From Pseudo-nitzschia pungens (lineage: Eukaryota; Bacillariophyta; Bacillariophyceae; Bacillariales; Bacillariaceae): a stretch of 64,000 nucleotides of DNA. Below are positions 1 through 10,160 of this stretch, piece after piece; the stretch's first letter is position 1; each line of letters begins with the position of its first letter. The DNA is taken from positions 3,162,001 through 3,226,000 of the forward strand of contig CM074765.1 of assembly GCA_037355855.1 (NCBI GenBank), given 5' to 3'. The notes below the pieces were generated by a model. It saw only the letters and a list, made by a program, of their open reading frames with translations, did no database searches and was not told where the DNA came from. The translations under genes were made by a program, and so were the position numbers.

Positions 1-1
1 G

Positions 2-2674
2 AGCCCTTGTGGAAATAGAATGGCCTGGTCGGACACTGATGGGAGAATCGTGGTGATGAACCTGCCTCAGTACCAAGAAGTCGATGCAAGCACCGATCGC
101 AAAGTCAAGTTCGTTGTTCTCCCCAAACAGAACGAACTAGGCGAACCGATGATTGGAGATGAAGTCAGCTTATCCTTCAGTCCTGGTGGTCGCTACTTGG
201 CCATCAATCACCACGCTAAGAATCGGTTCGAGATCATCAGCATTGCCGACCTCGGAGACCCATTAGGCGATGAAAACAAGATTGCTGACATTGCCCTGGG
301 TCGAATCGTGCAGGCTACTCCTTCGAAGTTCAACTCGGTAAGCCCTTATTGGGGTAAAACTCCAACAGACATTCACGATTTTGCACAAAACAAAACAATG
401 GCCAAATTGTTTGGCGTAGATGAACCCGAGGATGTTGCCACGGCTCTATACTTTCTATCCGATCGGGATTTGAAGACCGATGTGACGAGTCCCTGGGGAT
501 ATCGTCAGCGCATGCCTCATTTTGTCGATAGCTACGCGGTCTACGCCCTTCCTCTCTCAGCGAAGGGTGCGGAAGACCCGCCCAAGGGAGAATTCCGAGG
601 TGGTGGGGCGGAAGAACTCCAGGTAGAATCACTGCTGAAACGCATGGATCTGCTCAAAGCCCTCTTGGAAAAGAAGACGGAGACGTCAACGCAAGCACGA
701 GAACGACGACAACTTGCGAAGTCCATCCACCCATTGGCAGGAGCGTTTGGCTATGCCGAAAGATCGTTTCGAGCGGAGCACCGACGGCGGGAGCTTGCGG
801 GAGACGACGATAATGAAAAACCCTTGGATGGTACGGCTGACGGTGACGATCACTTGGAAGAAGCCGAGTTCGAAAAAGATATGGATATTGATTTTGGTCC
901 CACAGATTTGACTTTTGCACGAAGAGCTTATCGACTTTCGTCCATTCCTGCCGGAGACTATGACATGATTGTGTGTCAAAATCCATCCGGGGATATCTTG
1001 TTGGTTGAGGACTCGAACCTATTGATCTTTCAGGCAGATGAATTTCCATCGGATAAGTACGAGAAAAAGACTTTTGCGGCTACTTCGCGGAAATTGGGTA
1101 TCGTTCGAATGAGCACGAATCGGAAGTTCATCATTCTCGTGTACGCTCCAGATGGTGCCATCCGGGTGGTTCCGAATACCGCAGCCGGCACCATGGTCCT
1201 GCTAAGTGATTTGGTGCTGGACGAAAGCGTCGTCGACGCTGACGGAATGCACCTCAGCATTTGGCCGACATTAGAATACCGCCAGCTCTACGATGACGCT
1301 TGGAGGATGCTCAGGGATTACTTTTACGACCCAGACATGACGGGTATTGATTGGCCAGGAATTCATGAACGTTACTTACCACTTGTTGAGAGATGCTCAA
1401 AGCGAGAAGAATTAGACGATGTTCTCGTGCAAATGTCTTCCGAGCTGAGTGCTTTGCATGTCTTTGTGTACGGAGGGGAGTACAATTCTCCCACACATGG
1501 TGACAAAGACTTGGAGTATGTGAACGAAGTTGGCAGCTTGGGAGCTATTCTGAAACGCACTCCCGCCTGGAAGGGTTACACTGTCATGAATATTCCCGAG
1601 GCCGATCCAGACTTTACCAAGATTGACCAGTCTGCAACGATCTACAGCCCCCTCCATGAACAATCTCTTCGACTAAGCGGTCAACGCGGACTGCAGGTGG
1701 GTGATGTCATCGTTGGTGTGAATGGGGAATCTGTAATGTCTGTGCCAGACATTCACATGCTATTGCGTGGCACCGCTGGCAGGAGTGTCCGACTGGATGT
1801 CCTGCGATTGGCCTCTAGAGATACCGATGGCAGCAGCGAAACAGCAACAGTCACAACAGAATCAAGCGAGGAGGAAGCAGAAGCCTCGGTTGAGTCGATC
1901 ATCACAGTTCCTCTCTCTCCAGACGACAATGCCAATCTCCTCTACCGAGCATGGGAATGGAAGACGGAACAACTGGCCGAAAAGTTAGCCGAAGATGCCG
2001 GTATCTCTGTTGGCTATGTCCACTTAAAGGATATGTCGGGAGCCAGCGCGGAAGACGCATTTGCCCGTGGTTTCTTTCCCAATTACAATAAGCAGGGTTT
2101 TATTCTAGACGTGAGACACAACCGGGGCGGAAACATTGATTCGTGGGTCCTAGATGTACTGCAGCGCAAGGCCTGGATGTATTGGCAGTCGCGTGACTTC
2201 ACTCCGGAAACAGGTGGCCTTGGATGGGACGAACATTATGCCTTTCGAGGACACCTGGTAGTCCTGGTGGACGAAAAAACCTCGAGCGATGGTGAAGGTG
2301 TATCCCGCGGGATCTCCGAACTCGGTCTCGGCAAGATAATTGGGACCCGAACATGGGGTGGGGGCATCTGGCTTGCCAGTGACAATCATTTGGTTGACGG
2401 GGGAATTGCAACTGCCCCAGAGATTGGCGATTACAACGACAATTTTAGCTGGGGGATGGGCATCGAGAACATGGGTTTGGAACCCGACATCGTGGTAGAC
2501 AACGACCCCCATGAAACCTACACTGGGAAGGATCGGCAGCTAGAACGTGCCATAGAGGAACTAAAGCGATGGATCGAAGACGAACCAATCCTTTCGCCAA
2601 AGCCGAAAACAAAGCGCAAGGACATGACGATGGGTGACCGCGAGTGCAAACCAGTTGAGTTTAATCTACAATAG
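2..2674 (+). CDS. Tricorn-type protease, C-terminal part (5' end outside window)
   Basis: The frame is open from base 2, before the first visible ATG at 20, so the gene starts upstream of the window; about 890 residues are visible against roughly 1,070 for archaeal or bacterial tricorn. Numbered from ATG 20, the order is remnants of a beta-propeller (to about 390), a helical C1 region, a PDZ-like segment around 555-600 (RGLQVGDVIVGVNGES) and an S41-type core. The proposed nucleophile is Ser756 in SSDGE, the charge-relay Glu816 is in IENMG, and His480 is in SALHVF. Known tricorn has Ser-His at that last place (Ser745-His746); here Leu precedes the His. The fingerprints GGNIDSW and GTRTWGGG are present. 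Tricorn degrades oligopeptides released by the proteasome in archaea; the role in a diatom is inferred only. Residues 600-625 are a Ser/Thr/Glu-rich insert. No introns are needed in the visible part. The family call is firm; cellular location is unknown. Confidence 0.88.
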   Translation, partial: SPCGNRMAWSDTDGRIVVMNLPQYQEVDASTDRKVKFVVLPKQNELGEPMIGDEVSLSFSPGGRYLAINHHAKNRFEIISIADLGDPLGDENKIADIALGRIVQATPSKFNSVSPYWGKTPTDIHDFAQNKTMAKLFGVDEPEDVATALYFLSDRDLKTDVTSPWGYRQRMPHFVDSYAVYALPLSAKGAEDPPKGEFRGGGAEELQVESLLKRMDLLKALLEKKTETSTQARERRQLAKSIHPLAGAFGYAERSFRAEHRRRELAGDDDNEKPLDGTADGDDHLEEAEFEKDMDIDFGPTDLTFARRAYRLSSIPAGDYDMIVCQNPSGDILLVEDSNLLIFQADEFPSDKYEKKTFAATSRKLGIVRMSTNRKFIILVYAPDGAIRVVPNTAAGTMVLLSDLVLDESVVDADGMHLSIWPTLEYRQLYDDAWRMLRDYFYDPDMTGIDWPGIHERYLPLVERCSKREELDDVLVQMSSELSALHVFVYGGEYNSPTHGDKDLEYVNEVGSLGAILKRTPAWKGYTVMNIPEADPDFTKIDQSATIYSPLHEQSLRLSGQRGLQVGDVIVGVNGESVMSVPDIHMLLRGTAGRSVRLDVLRLASRDTDGSSETATVTTESSEEEAEASVESIITVPLSPDDNANLLYRAWEWKTEQLAEKLAEDAGISVGYVHLKDMSGASAEDAFARGFFPNYNKQGFILDVRHNRGGNIDSWVLDVLQRKAWMYWQSRDFTPETGGLGWDEHYAFRGHLVVLVDEKTSSDGEGVSRGISELGLGKIIGTRTWGGGIWLASDNHLVDGGIATAPEIGDYNDNFSWGMGIENMGLEPDIVVDNDPHETYTGKDRQLERAIEELKRWIEDEPILSPKPKTKRKDMTMGDRECKPVEFNLQ

Positions 2675-3044
2675 AATGGGCTATCATGATTCAACGAGCA
2701 ATGCATCCAACTCCAGTTATGCACAAGAGACTGCCCAAGTAACCCATCGATTCAATAAAATAAAATAAATACACGGCGTTATACAATTGTTTTTGCCTTT
2801 GAGTGCCATTACTTTACGTCTGCAGAAGGAATTCCTCGGAAACAAAAAGCTGCAGGAGAGCAAAAAATTCAGTGGTAAATGAAGCACACATTTACCTCTG
2901 TCTCTGTGCTAAGCACTCATGACCCCTGAACGGCAGGTGTCAAGCAAATAATAAAGTTGATGGGAAAACAGAACTGATGTAGAGCAGTTTAGCATGGTAC
3001 AAAAAAGGTTGAAAATTGTGTTCAAAAATTCTTCAACCCAACTC
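2675..3044. other. Convergent intergenic spacer
   Basis: This 370-base AT-rich stretch separates the 3' ends of the tricorn-type gene (+) and the CRAL-TRIO/DUF6824 gene (-). It should hold both 3' UTRs; AATAAA-like strings near 2755 and 2950 could be polyadenylation signals. I see no gene. Confidence 0.6.
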
Positions 3045-5088
3045 TCAACAGCAGAATCCCCCCCCAGTTTTTCTTCGTTTGTTGCCATCTTGAGACTCAA
3101 AGTCGGATGTGCAACTATCCATGTCTTGTCTGTTTTTGAAAGCGTTAAATTTCCTGCGAAATGTTCGAAAGCACGAAGATACTTTCGATCGGACCTGCGC
3201 TCGGTCCAATATTTGCGACCACATTCCTTGGTTGTTCCACTCCAAAAAGCGGCCGCCTTTTAGTTCCACTTGGTTCACCACCCACCAGGTAATTGTCGCC
3301 TTGTCGTCTTGGTGAGCGACGCAGTGCTCGGCGTGTTTGGATTCGATGAGGCCCTGGAACATGACGTTGCCGGGATGGCTCATGTGGTTCTTCCCCGAGC
3401 GGAAGATGACGTCGTTCAAACCGGGGCACTCGATGTTGTTATCGAAAAAAATCCTCGAAAGTGGTTTGTCCAGGTACCTACTATCCTCCAGGGTTTTGCG
3501 AACTTTGAGCCACAGGAAATAGTTCTTTGTTTTGATCTTCCCGCTATCCGTCAAAGGCAACAGATCCACCGGGATCCCATAGCCGAGAAGTTGGTATGAT
3601 ATTTCGGTTCGATCACCTGAAGTTGGAAACATAGATTTAAGTGCAGTAATTCGGAGCAGTATGGTATGATGCAGTGTCCAATACAAACGAAAATGCAGCC
3701 ATCGGCCGAGAGAAAAGAGGTTTGTGGTCGTGTGAGACAAGATGCCCATCCGACAGGATGTTACAGGAAGCGTCAACTACCTCCTTCCCCAAAACGGTCG
3801 CATCTGCCCCGCACCAACAATCCAGTCTTTCGAGAATGCATAGTACGCACCGGTATGAATTTTCATCCGTATTCGGTGATTGTTGCTCATGACCGATCCA
3901 ACCCAGAAAAAAAGAAGTTTCAAGAAATGGAGGGCCTTGTGGGTGCAAAAGTGAAAGGCACAGATTCGGACGGGAATTGATTCGACGAACCTTTGCCAAA
4001 ACGGAGGTCCATCGGGGGGAGGGACGTAGGGTCCATTATTCGTATTGTGTTCGGGGATCCTTGGCCATACGACGAGGACGACGCCTTTCTTTTGGGTCTC
4101 CTCGTTGTCAGACGTCGCGAACCACAAATACAAAAAAATCTTTCCCTGGGAACGACAACAGACGAGGCGAGACAAATAATGAATAAGAATGGAAGTCTTG
4201 TGCAAATCAATGAACCAACACTGCAGAGTGTGAAACCAAATGCGGTACCGTATGATCGAGCAGACGAAGCCGTAGTTCCGAGAAAACCCATGAAAAGAAT
4301 TTCTTCTTGGCGAGGACGAGACAAACTCATTCCTTGAATTCCAACATTATAGCTCCTGCTCGCGCCATCCAATTCCTAATTGGCTTCCTCTCCAAGTTCC
4401 TCACTCGACACATTGGTATGCATCAATGAAACCACAAACTTACTCGAAATCGGACGTTGACCGGATTCAACCCAAGATCGGGTACCGTAGTAATCACCCG
4501 CCTTCCACTCCGATCGCGAAATGGGAGTAGCTGTTGGATTCCGAGCTTCAAAAAAACCTTTTCATCCTTGGATTTCAAATCACTCAATCCAATGGGCCGT
4601 CGCAAAAGTTCTTCGTCCCCATCGTACAATTCCATAACCAATTCCAAGAATTTCACCAGTCTCAAAGCAGCCTTTTTCGTGTCGAACAGCTCTGCTCGCA
4701 GAAACCGCATCCGAAAGTCGCAGGTGTTGACGTATGTGGATAGCGTTCCAGTGGAGAGACTCTCTTTGTTGTAGCTGTGCACTTTGCGGGTACAGTCGAT
4801 ATTTCCGGTGGGCGACAGAGAATTCCATTGCTGGCTGCGATCAAAGGCGGGTTTGTACGGAATAGATTTGATGTCCGAGTCTAGTTGATGGAGCGCGCTT
4901 GCTACCATTTCGATGGATTCTTCCGGAGCCAGACTCGTGACGCCGTGCATCTCTTCGTTGATAGCATTGCGATCGTGAAAGGAAAGCCTACCAAAATCTT
5001 GTGCAATGAGATCGTCGAGTGGTTTCTCGCGCGTGGCCGCGTCGAGCGCATCGCCAAGCGCATCGCCCGTGAAACAAAAAGTCGTCAT
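3045..5088 (-). CDS. CRAL-TRIO-like / DUF6824 protein, three exons
   Basis: Splice model: exon 1 5088-4444, exon 2 4145-3851, exon 3 3616-3045, giving 503 residues. The first junction is phase 0 (CGA|GTAAGT ... CCCAG|GGA), the second phase 1 (ACCG|GTGCGT ... TTCAG|GTGAT); frames join exactly. Exon 1 carries the QDFGRLSFHDRNAINEE motif that opens many diatom CRAL-TRIO-like proteins. Exons 1-3 continue through ETQKKGVVLVVWP, VESIPVRICAFHFC and SYQLLGYGIPVDLLPLTDSG, the lipid-binding fold seen in this family. The C-terminus has a DUF6824 module (GLNDVIFRSGKN...HPGNVMFQ) followed by a long basic helix and a Lys/Arg-rich tail. The start at 5088 is the first ATG in exon 1; the frame stays open to 5277 without ATG. 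DUF6824 has no established biochemical function. By homology the front half may bind a lipid or small hydrophobic ligand; that is inference. Confidence 0.78.
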
Positions 5089-5417
5089 CAACGAAGATAG
5101 CCAGCCTTCAGGAACTAACCGACAGAGTTGCTCGCTGCTAGTTTTTGATTTGCAGCTGTGCGACTCTGTTCGAATTAAAAGATTCGGAATAGCGTTTGCG
5201 GAGAGCGTCGTTCTTTTTTCCAAAAAAAAAAACTCTGGCGGACTTCGTTTTCCGCTCAGAAACGGCACGTGATACAACCTTCAACGGGAATAATAATTGG
5301 AAAGTAAGGTTACTACCAGTGTAAAGGAGGGAATTATAAATTTTTAGTCCGACCTTTAGCTGAAAGACGATAAGTAAGATTTACCTCGTAGTCAAATTTA
5401 TTAATTATTACAATTTT

Positions 5418-5706
5418 GTATGCTCCCAAATATTTTGTGAACAATCTGTTCTCATGTTAACAAAAATCTTATCCATATCGATTGTCCCACTTTAGATATA
5501 CCACTGCAATTCTTCGCGGCACCCAAAACTATGAAAGGCTAGAGCATTTTCCATTCCCCTTCAGCTACGATGACGAATCCCGCAAGTTTTCCAAATTTAA
5601 TCATTACAATCGTCTACCCGTGTAATCTTACCGTATGCTCCCAAATATTTTGTTAACAATCTGTTCTCATGTTAACAAAAATCTTATCCATATCGATTGT
5701 CCCACT
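5418..5706. repeat. 74-bp direct repeat pair
   Basis: Positions 5418-5491 and 5633-5706 carry the same 74 bases with one difference (TTTGTGAAC against TTTGTTAAC), 215 bp apart. Each unit contains an internal near-palindrome around TGTTAACA. The intervening 141 bases are not repeated. The origin is unknown; a segmental duplication or two copies of a short element would look like this. Confidence 0.85.
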
Positions 5707-5913
5707 AATAAGAAATTTATAAAATGTGAGACCATTCTCAGTTTCTGACGGATAACGAATGAATCTCCTTTCGAACAGTTGGGAAAGAAAATGAACTTAC
5801 GACGTACCGGTACGGTAGGGCGATGGCGGTGCGATACCGGTACATTAGTGAGTGCTCACAGAAATCAAGGAACGAATTTTGAAATAATTATTCATCGCCG
5901 CAAGGCATCTCAT

Positions 5914-6514
5914 TATCGTTTAGTGATGGCGCGCCGAAAAATATGGAAAAATCGGCGCATATGCGCTTGTTCATTTTGGAGCAATGCTAACTTCTAAAGT
6001 ATTCATCCAATATCAACAAGTAATGGCTCATTAGAAAGCTCTCACTCTCCTCTTTCCATAGGTATATGGTTTTATATACTTCAGAGGTGCTCTTGTTGTT
6101 GCAAATACTCAATTATCTATTGCACATGAAATTTTTGTATCGGCGCATATGCGCCCATTTTTGCATATTTTTCCCCCTCGTGTATTTACTAATGCTGACT
6201 AGTTTGATTCATACACCGATTAACCAATAGGACTCATCAGATCAGTAAAAAACTGATATTTGACTAATAGGACTGAGACAATTGTCACCGGACCAGAGTC
6301 AGATTAATATCAAATTGAAATTTGACGTAAACGACTTGGAAAAAAGGATGGTAAGACTAGTCTGATTAATAGCACCATAATTTATTTTGGAAATGGAGTA
6401 AAATAAGACTACTTGGATTAATATTTTATTGAAATTTGACTAATTAGACTGTTAAAAAAAATATGGGAAAATCAACTGAGTCTCAGTAGATCGAGGCGCC
6501 ATCACTAAACGATA
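5914..6514. mobile_element. Putative non-autonomous TA-flanked MITE (about 600 bp)
   Basis: A perfect 19-bp inverted repeat, TATCGTTTAGTGATGGCGC at 5914-5932 and its complement at 6496-6514, bounds 601 AT-rich bases. If the outer TA on each side is read as target duplication, the termini fit a Tc1/mariner-like insertion; this is inference. Inside are two copies of a palindrome built on GGCGCATATGCGC (near 5953 and 6141). The central part (5989-6130) is repeated at 12933-13074. There is no coding capacity, so it would depend on a transposase elsewhere. Confidence 0.6.
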
Positions 6515-6597
6515 AAACAAGCTATGAACCACTAAGTTCTATGAATGTACTTGTACGTACTGGTACCAGCACTAAAACGTGCGAATAATTGGTACTG

Positions 6598-7107
6598 ATG
6601 AAAGTCCCCCTGTTCACAGAGACCGGAGGACTAGAAGAACTGCTCTTTGTGGAGGAGTCTTTTCAAAATGCCGCCAAGCTCCTAAGACTTCCGATTGACA
6701 TCTATCTCACCCACTTCAGTCGATGCCTCACTACTGATGCACAGAGCAAGTGGAATGACATGATAAAGGATCCACTGGACCCAGAGGAATACCAATACTC
6801 TCAAGAAGAGATCAGCGGATACAATCAAGCGTTCCTTGACTTCACCAAACTCTACTGCAATGCCAAGCGTAAGGAACATACCTTTCAACCCAATGACAAG
6901 GTATGGATGCAACAACCAGATCCGGACAAGTTACAACCCCTGAAGACAGGACCATTCACTATTACCCAAGTCAATGACAATGGCACTGTTAAGATTCAAA
7001 AGACTCCATCGATCGTTGAAACAGTTAACATCCAGAAGCTGACCCCTTACAAGGATCCAACTCCCATTGACCAATCAGAATCTTCGATAAGTCACTGGTC
7101 GGCTTAG
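6598..7107 (+). pseudogene. Ty3/gypsy retrotransposon relic (gag fragment joined to integrase C-terminus)
   Basis: This 169-residue open frame joins two distant parts of a gypsy polyprotein. The first about 95 residues resemble a Gag capsid region (VPLFTETGGLEELLFVEE, then a helical stretch). The last about 65 are the integrase C-terminal chromatin-side domain (DKVWMQQP, GPFTITQVNDNGTVKI, VNIQKLTPYKDP), comparable to the tail of the intact pol at 60720-60900. Protease, reverse transcriptase, RNase H and the catalytic integrase core are missing, so this is an internally deleted remnant, not a host gene. A flanking LTR may begin just after the stop (GGGATTCG near 7112), but no matching LTR is visible upstream. 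Confidence 0.7.
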
Positions 7108-7153
7108 ATATGGGATTCGTTCAATCATATGGCACTATGTGACAGGCTAGCGT

Positions 7154-7514
7154 AGCTAGCCTAAGCCACAACTGAATAATTAACCGAATCCCACATCATG
7201 GGAATCGAATATACGTACATGGATACATTAATATATGTGTCCTAATTATTATGGTCGAGTCCCAGAAGAAGATATATGCCTAATCGTGGGAATCGACAAT
7301 GAATCAACATTTATGGCAGAGCATGCCAAAATGTGGCTATGCTCGCGACCTCAAATTTTATATGTTTCCATTCTCAATTCGCGTAACAATATTCCGTAAA
7401 GTATCTAAACATTCACAATTTCATACTACTCCAAAATTTCTACTCTAGACCGTAACACAGGAATTCCCATGATGTGGGATTCGGTTAATTATTCAGTCGT
7501 GGCTTAGGCTAGCT
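7154..7514. repeat. 52-bp inverted repeat flanking a 257-bp spacer
   Basis: Arm 7154-7205 and arm 7463-7514 are reverse complements over 52 bases with one mismatch. The arms contain GTGGGATTCGG and GGCTTAGGCTAGC. They lie directly downstream of the gypsy relic, and a weaker copy of the GGGATTCG end occurs at 7112, so they may be LTR ends rearranged head to head or a small foldback element. No coding sequence lies inside. Confidence 0.75.
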
Positions 7515-8647
7515 TGGTATTCTGGAGTTAGCAACCATAGTGCCTTGTAATAAGCCTGTTGCTAAGCCTGTTGCTAACCATTTAGCACACAGCTTCTAGC
7601 ACTCAGCTTAGCACCTGCTGTTAGGCAGCTACTGGATGCTACTGCCTGTAGCCCCAGTACACTTCCCTACACAGGAGCCTTAGCACAGTCCATAGCATCT
7701 TGGATATCTTCATGTTAAGTCCCATGCTAGAAGCAGTTGCAAATGTGTATCACCCTCTGCCGTCATCTGGTTGGGCTGCGTCAGCTGCATTGAGCATGGT
7801 GTGCGCACCGGGATCAAAACACTTTGGGCCATCTTATCTGGAGGTGGTGACCAACAGATCAGCAGGTGTAGGCCAGACGGAAAAAAATAAAAGAGAAAAA
7901 CTTTAAAATTACATAATAGTGGGATAGGGTTAAAGGATTAGGTTTGGAACCCAATAATAGCAGGTTCAGTGGTGGAAGGGATTTAGTTTGGAACCCAGTA
8001 CTTATAGCGGGTTCTAGCAGCTTTGTTAGCCCGCCAACCTATGTCTAATAGTTAGTATACCTATACATAGGACCGCAGGTCCCATAGCTCCTACTAGGAG
8101 GGTTGGTCAACGAGCAACACAAGCGCCCGGGAATTGGGCGTAGCAGATCCGTGTGAAAACGCGGCGCAGTTCAGACTTCGACACGTACGATACGGTACAG
8201 TTACGAGTAACTAGGATTACGTAAGATTACTTCCCTGTCCGCCTCGTCTGTCCGTACTGTGCGGGAGTCAATTTGAGTCTTGTGGACACGTGAAAGAATC
8301 ACGGAACAGACACGAAACTACGGTAATCTTACAGTAAGATCTTATTGTTCCTCATTCAGAGCGGGCGGATGAATGATTTTCTGATACTACTACGAACTAC
8401 GTAGTACAAAGTACTTCGTACCCTGGTACCAGGTACCTCGTACGGTTACTTCGTAAAGCTACTTCGAATCATACAAGTAGAAAAACGATGAAGGCCACCG
8501 GTGTTACGGTACTCGTAATCTTACAGGTACGGTATCGATAATCGATACTTCGAACATCATACTCTCGAACGCAACCCGCAACCAGCAATCCGCAATCAAG
8601 CCTTTCCCATTATCAGTTTTTCGATCAAAGTTTCATTAGACTGCACC
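7515..8647. other. Repeat-rich intergenic region upstream of the hydrolase gene
   Basis: The stretch begins with short repeats of GCCTGTTGCTAA and TTAGCAC (7550-7620), continues with imperfect GGTTTGGAACCCA repeats (7940-8000), and ends in a 450-bp zone dense in GGTAC/GTAC and CGTAATCTTAC motifs up to the start codon at 8648. One 68-residue open frame (7700-7906) shows no protein-like features. I see no gene. Confidence 0.5.
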
Positions 8648-9682
8648 ATGACAGAGATAGAAACTAGCATGACCAGCGTTTCGTGGTCGTCGTTCATTTT
8701 GGGCACTGTGTCTGCTGTTGTTTGGAGGTCTCTACAACTAATATCTGGGGTCGGAATCGCGGCTCTTGTCGGCCTCTATTTCAAGCAGGATTCACTACTT
8801 TACTTCCCTGAGATTGGCGGCATGCCACGCAATACTTCCCAAAATCCTCCAGGTTATCGATCCCCCGCAGAATCTGGACTTAACTTCGAAGACCTTCGAA
8901 TTACTTGCGATGACGGGGTGTCTATTCACGCTTGGCTGATTTTCGGAAAGAAGAATAACGTTTCGGATTCGATTCCCACGATAATTTTTTTCCACGGGAA
9001 TGCCGGGAATATGGGATTCCGTTTGCCAAATGTTATGAAAATGCTGCGACGATTGAACGCTAATATTATGATGGTCGATTATCGAGGCTATGGTCTTTCG
9101 GACCAGGTTGCTCCGAACGAAGCAGGCCTCCGATTGGATGGGCAGGCCGCCCTGGACTTTGCTCAGCACCACCCGAAAATCGATCCCACTAACATTTTTT
9201 TGTTTGGTCGTTCCCTGGGGGGCGCCGTGACCTTTGCAACTGCCAAGTACGCACAAGAAAATTCCAACGGCAGGGGTACCAACCACATTCATCCTCTGAA
9301 AGGAATCATTGTCGAGAACACCTTTACGAGCATTCCGGACATGGTCGACGCACTGATGCCGTTCGTGGCGAAATTCAAGCGCCTGATTCTCGCCATCGGG
9401 TGGCATTCAGCGTCCATTGTTCCCACACTAACGTGTCCGGTCCTGTACCTGGCAGGTTCGATGGACGAGATTGTCCCTCATTCCCAGATGCTTGAGCTGC
9501 ATCGAACGACTACCATGAGTATCTTGAACCGTTTGCACGTAATACAGCGCGGCACACACAACGAATCGTGGGTGCAGGGAGGAGGGATGTATTGGGAGGC
9601 CATCAAATCTTTTCTGGCTGGCGCGATATCCGTCGGCAAAAGCCACGGAGACGTGGAAGATGCCGGCAAAAAGGAACTTTAA
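8648..9682 (+). CDS. Membrane-anchored alpha/beta hydrolase, ABHD13/Bem46-like
   Basis: The single-exon gene encodes 344 residues, close to ABHD13/Bem46 family size (about 300-340). An N-terminal hydrophobic segment (about 16-45) would anchor the protein in a membrane. The fold follows with the oxyanion-loop motif HGNAGN (116-121), VDYRGYG (143-149), the nucleophile elbow GRSLGG with Ser189, Asp273 in GSMDE and His304 in GTHNES, so all three catalytic residues are in place and correctly spaced. Family members are serine hydrolases; ABHD13 is a membrane-bound depalmitoylase or lipase candidate, but the substrate here is unknown. The start is the first ATG, in context ACCATGA. The C-terminus is charged with no obvious retention signal. 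Confidence 0.85.
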   Translation: MTEIETSMTSVSWSSFILGTVSAVVWRSLQLISGVGIAALVGLYFKQDSLLYFPEIGGMPRNTSQNPPGYRSPAESGLNFEDLRITCDDGVSIHAWLIFGKKNNVSDSIPTIIFFHGNAGNMGFRLPNVMKMLRRLNANIMMVDYRGYGLSDQVAPNEAGLRLDGQAALDFAQHHPKIDPTNIFLFGRSLGGAVTFATAKYAQENSNGRGTNHIHPLKGIIVENTFTSIPDMVDALMPFVAKFKRLILAIGWHSASIVPTLTCPVLYLAGSMDEIVPHSQMLELHRTTTMSILNRLHVIQRGTHNESWVQGGGMYWEAIKSFLAGAISVGKSHGDVEDAGKKEL

Positions 9683-10160
9683 GAACAGGTTAGAGAAGTA
9701 CAATATAATTTTGTATTATTCTTTCGTAACAACGACCATTTCTATCTTTTGCAGCGTCAGTCGCATAATAGCTTGTACGGTAAACCATTATAATAAAGTC
9801 GAAGTGTTTTTGTTGGTTTTCTCGCACCAGAACATTCATCCCGATTCAGTCTGAACCAACTTGTTAGAAGTCCTAACAAAAGAGGATTAGACAAGATGCA
9901 GGTTGCGGATTATGGAAGTTCTCCACCCTTCACAATAATATGGGATTCTCACCATCATCGATGTCATAACGTCCTTTGTTGCGCAACTTTCATGAAATAC
10001 TTGTTGCGATGGTCGTTGCACTGTTTTCTACTAATTGTCTTGCTGCCTACCATTGCAACAGATTTCACTATCTTCGGAATTGTCTGGTCTAACGATTGCA
10101 CAGCAAACGTAAATGTGACATTCCCTTATTAATTTTTCGTTACGTTATGTGTAAATGGTT
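9683..10160. other. Convergent spacer
   Basis: These 478 AT-rich bases separate the 3' ends of the hydrolase (+) and UDP-glucose dehydrogenase (-). Possible AATAAA signals are seen near 9791. The short open frames here are not protein-like. Confidence 0.5.

Noticed and set aside
7700..7906. 68-codon plus-strand frame
   Set aside because: Lies in decayed repeat DNA and has no protein features.
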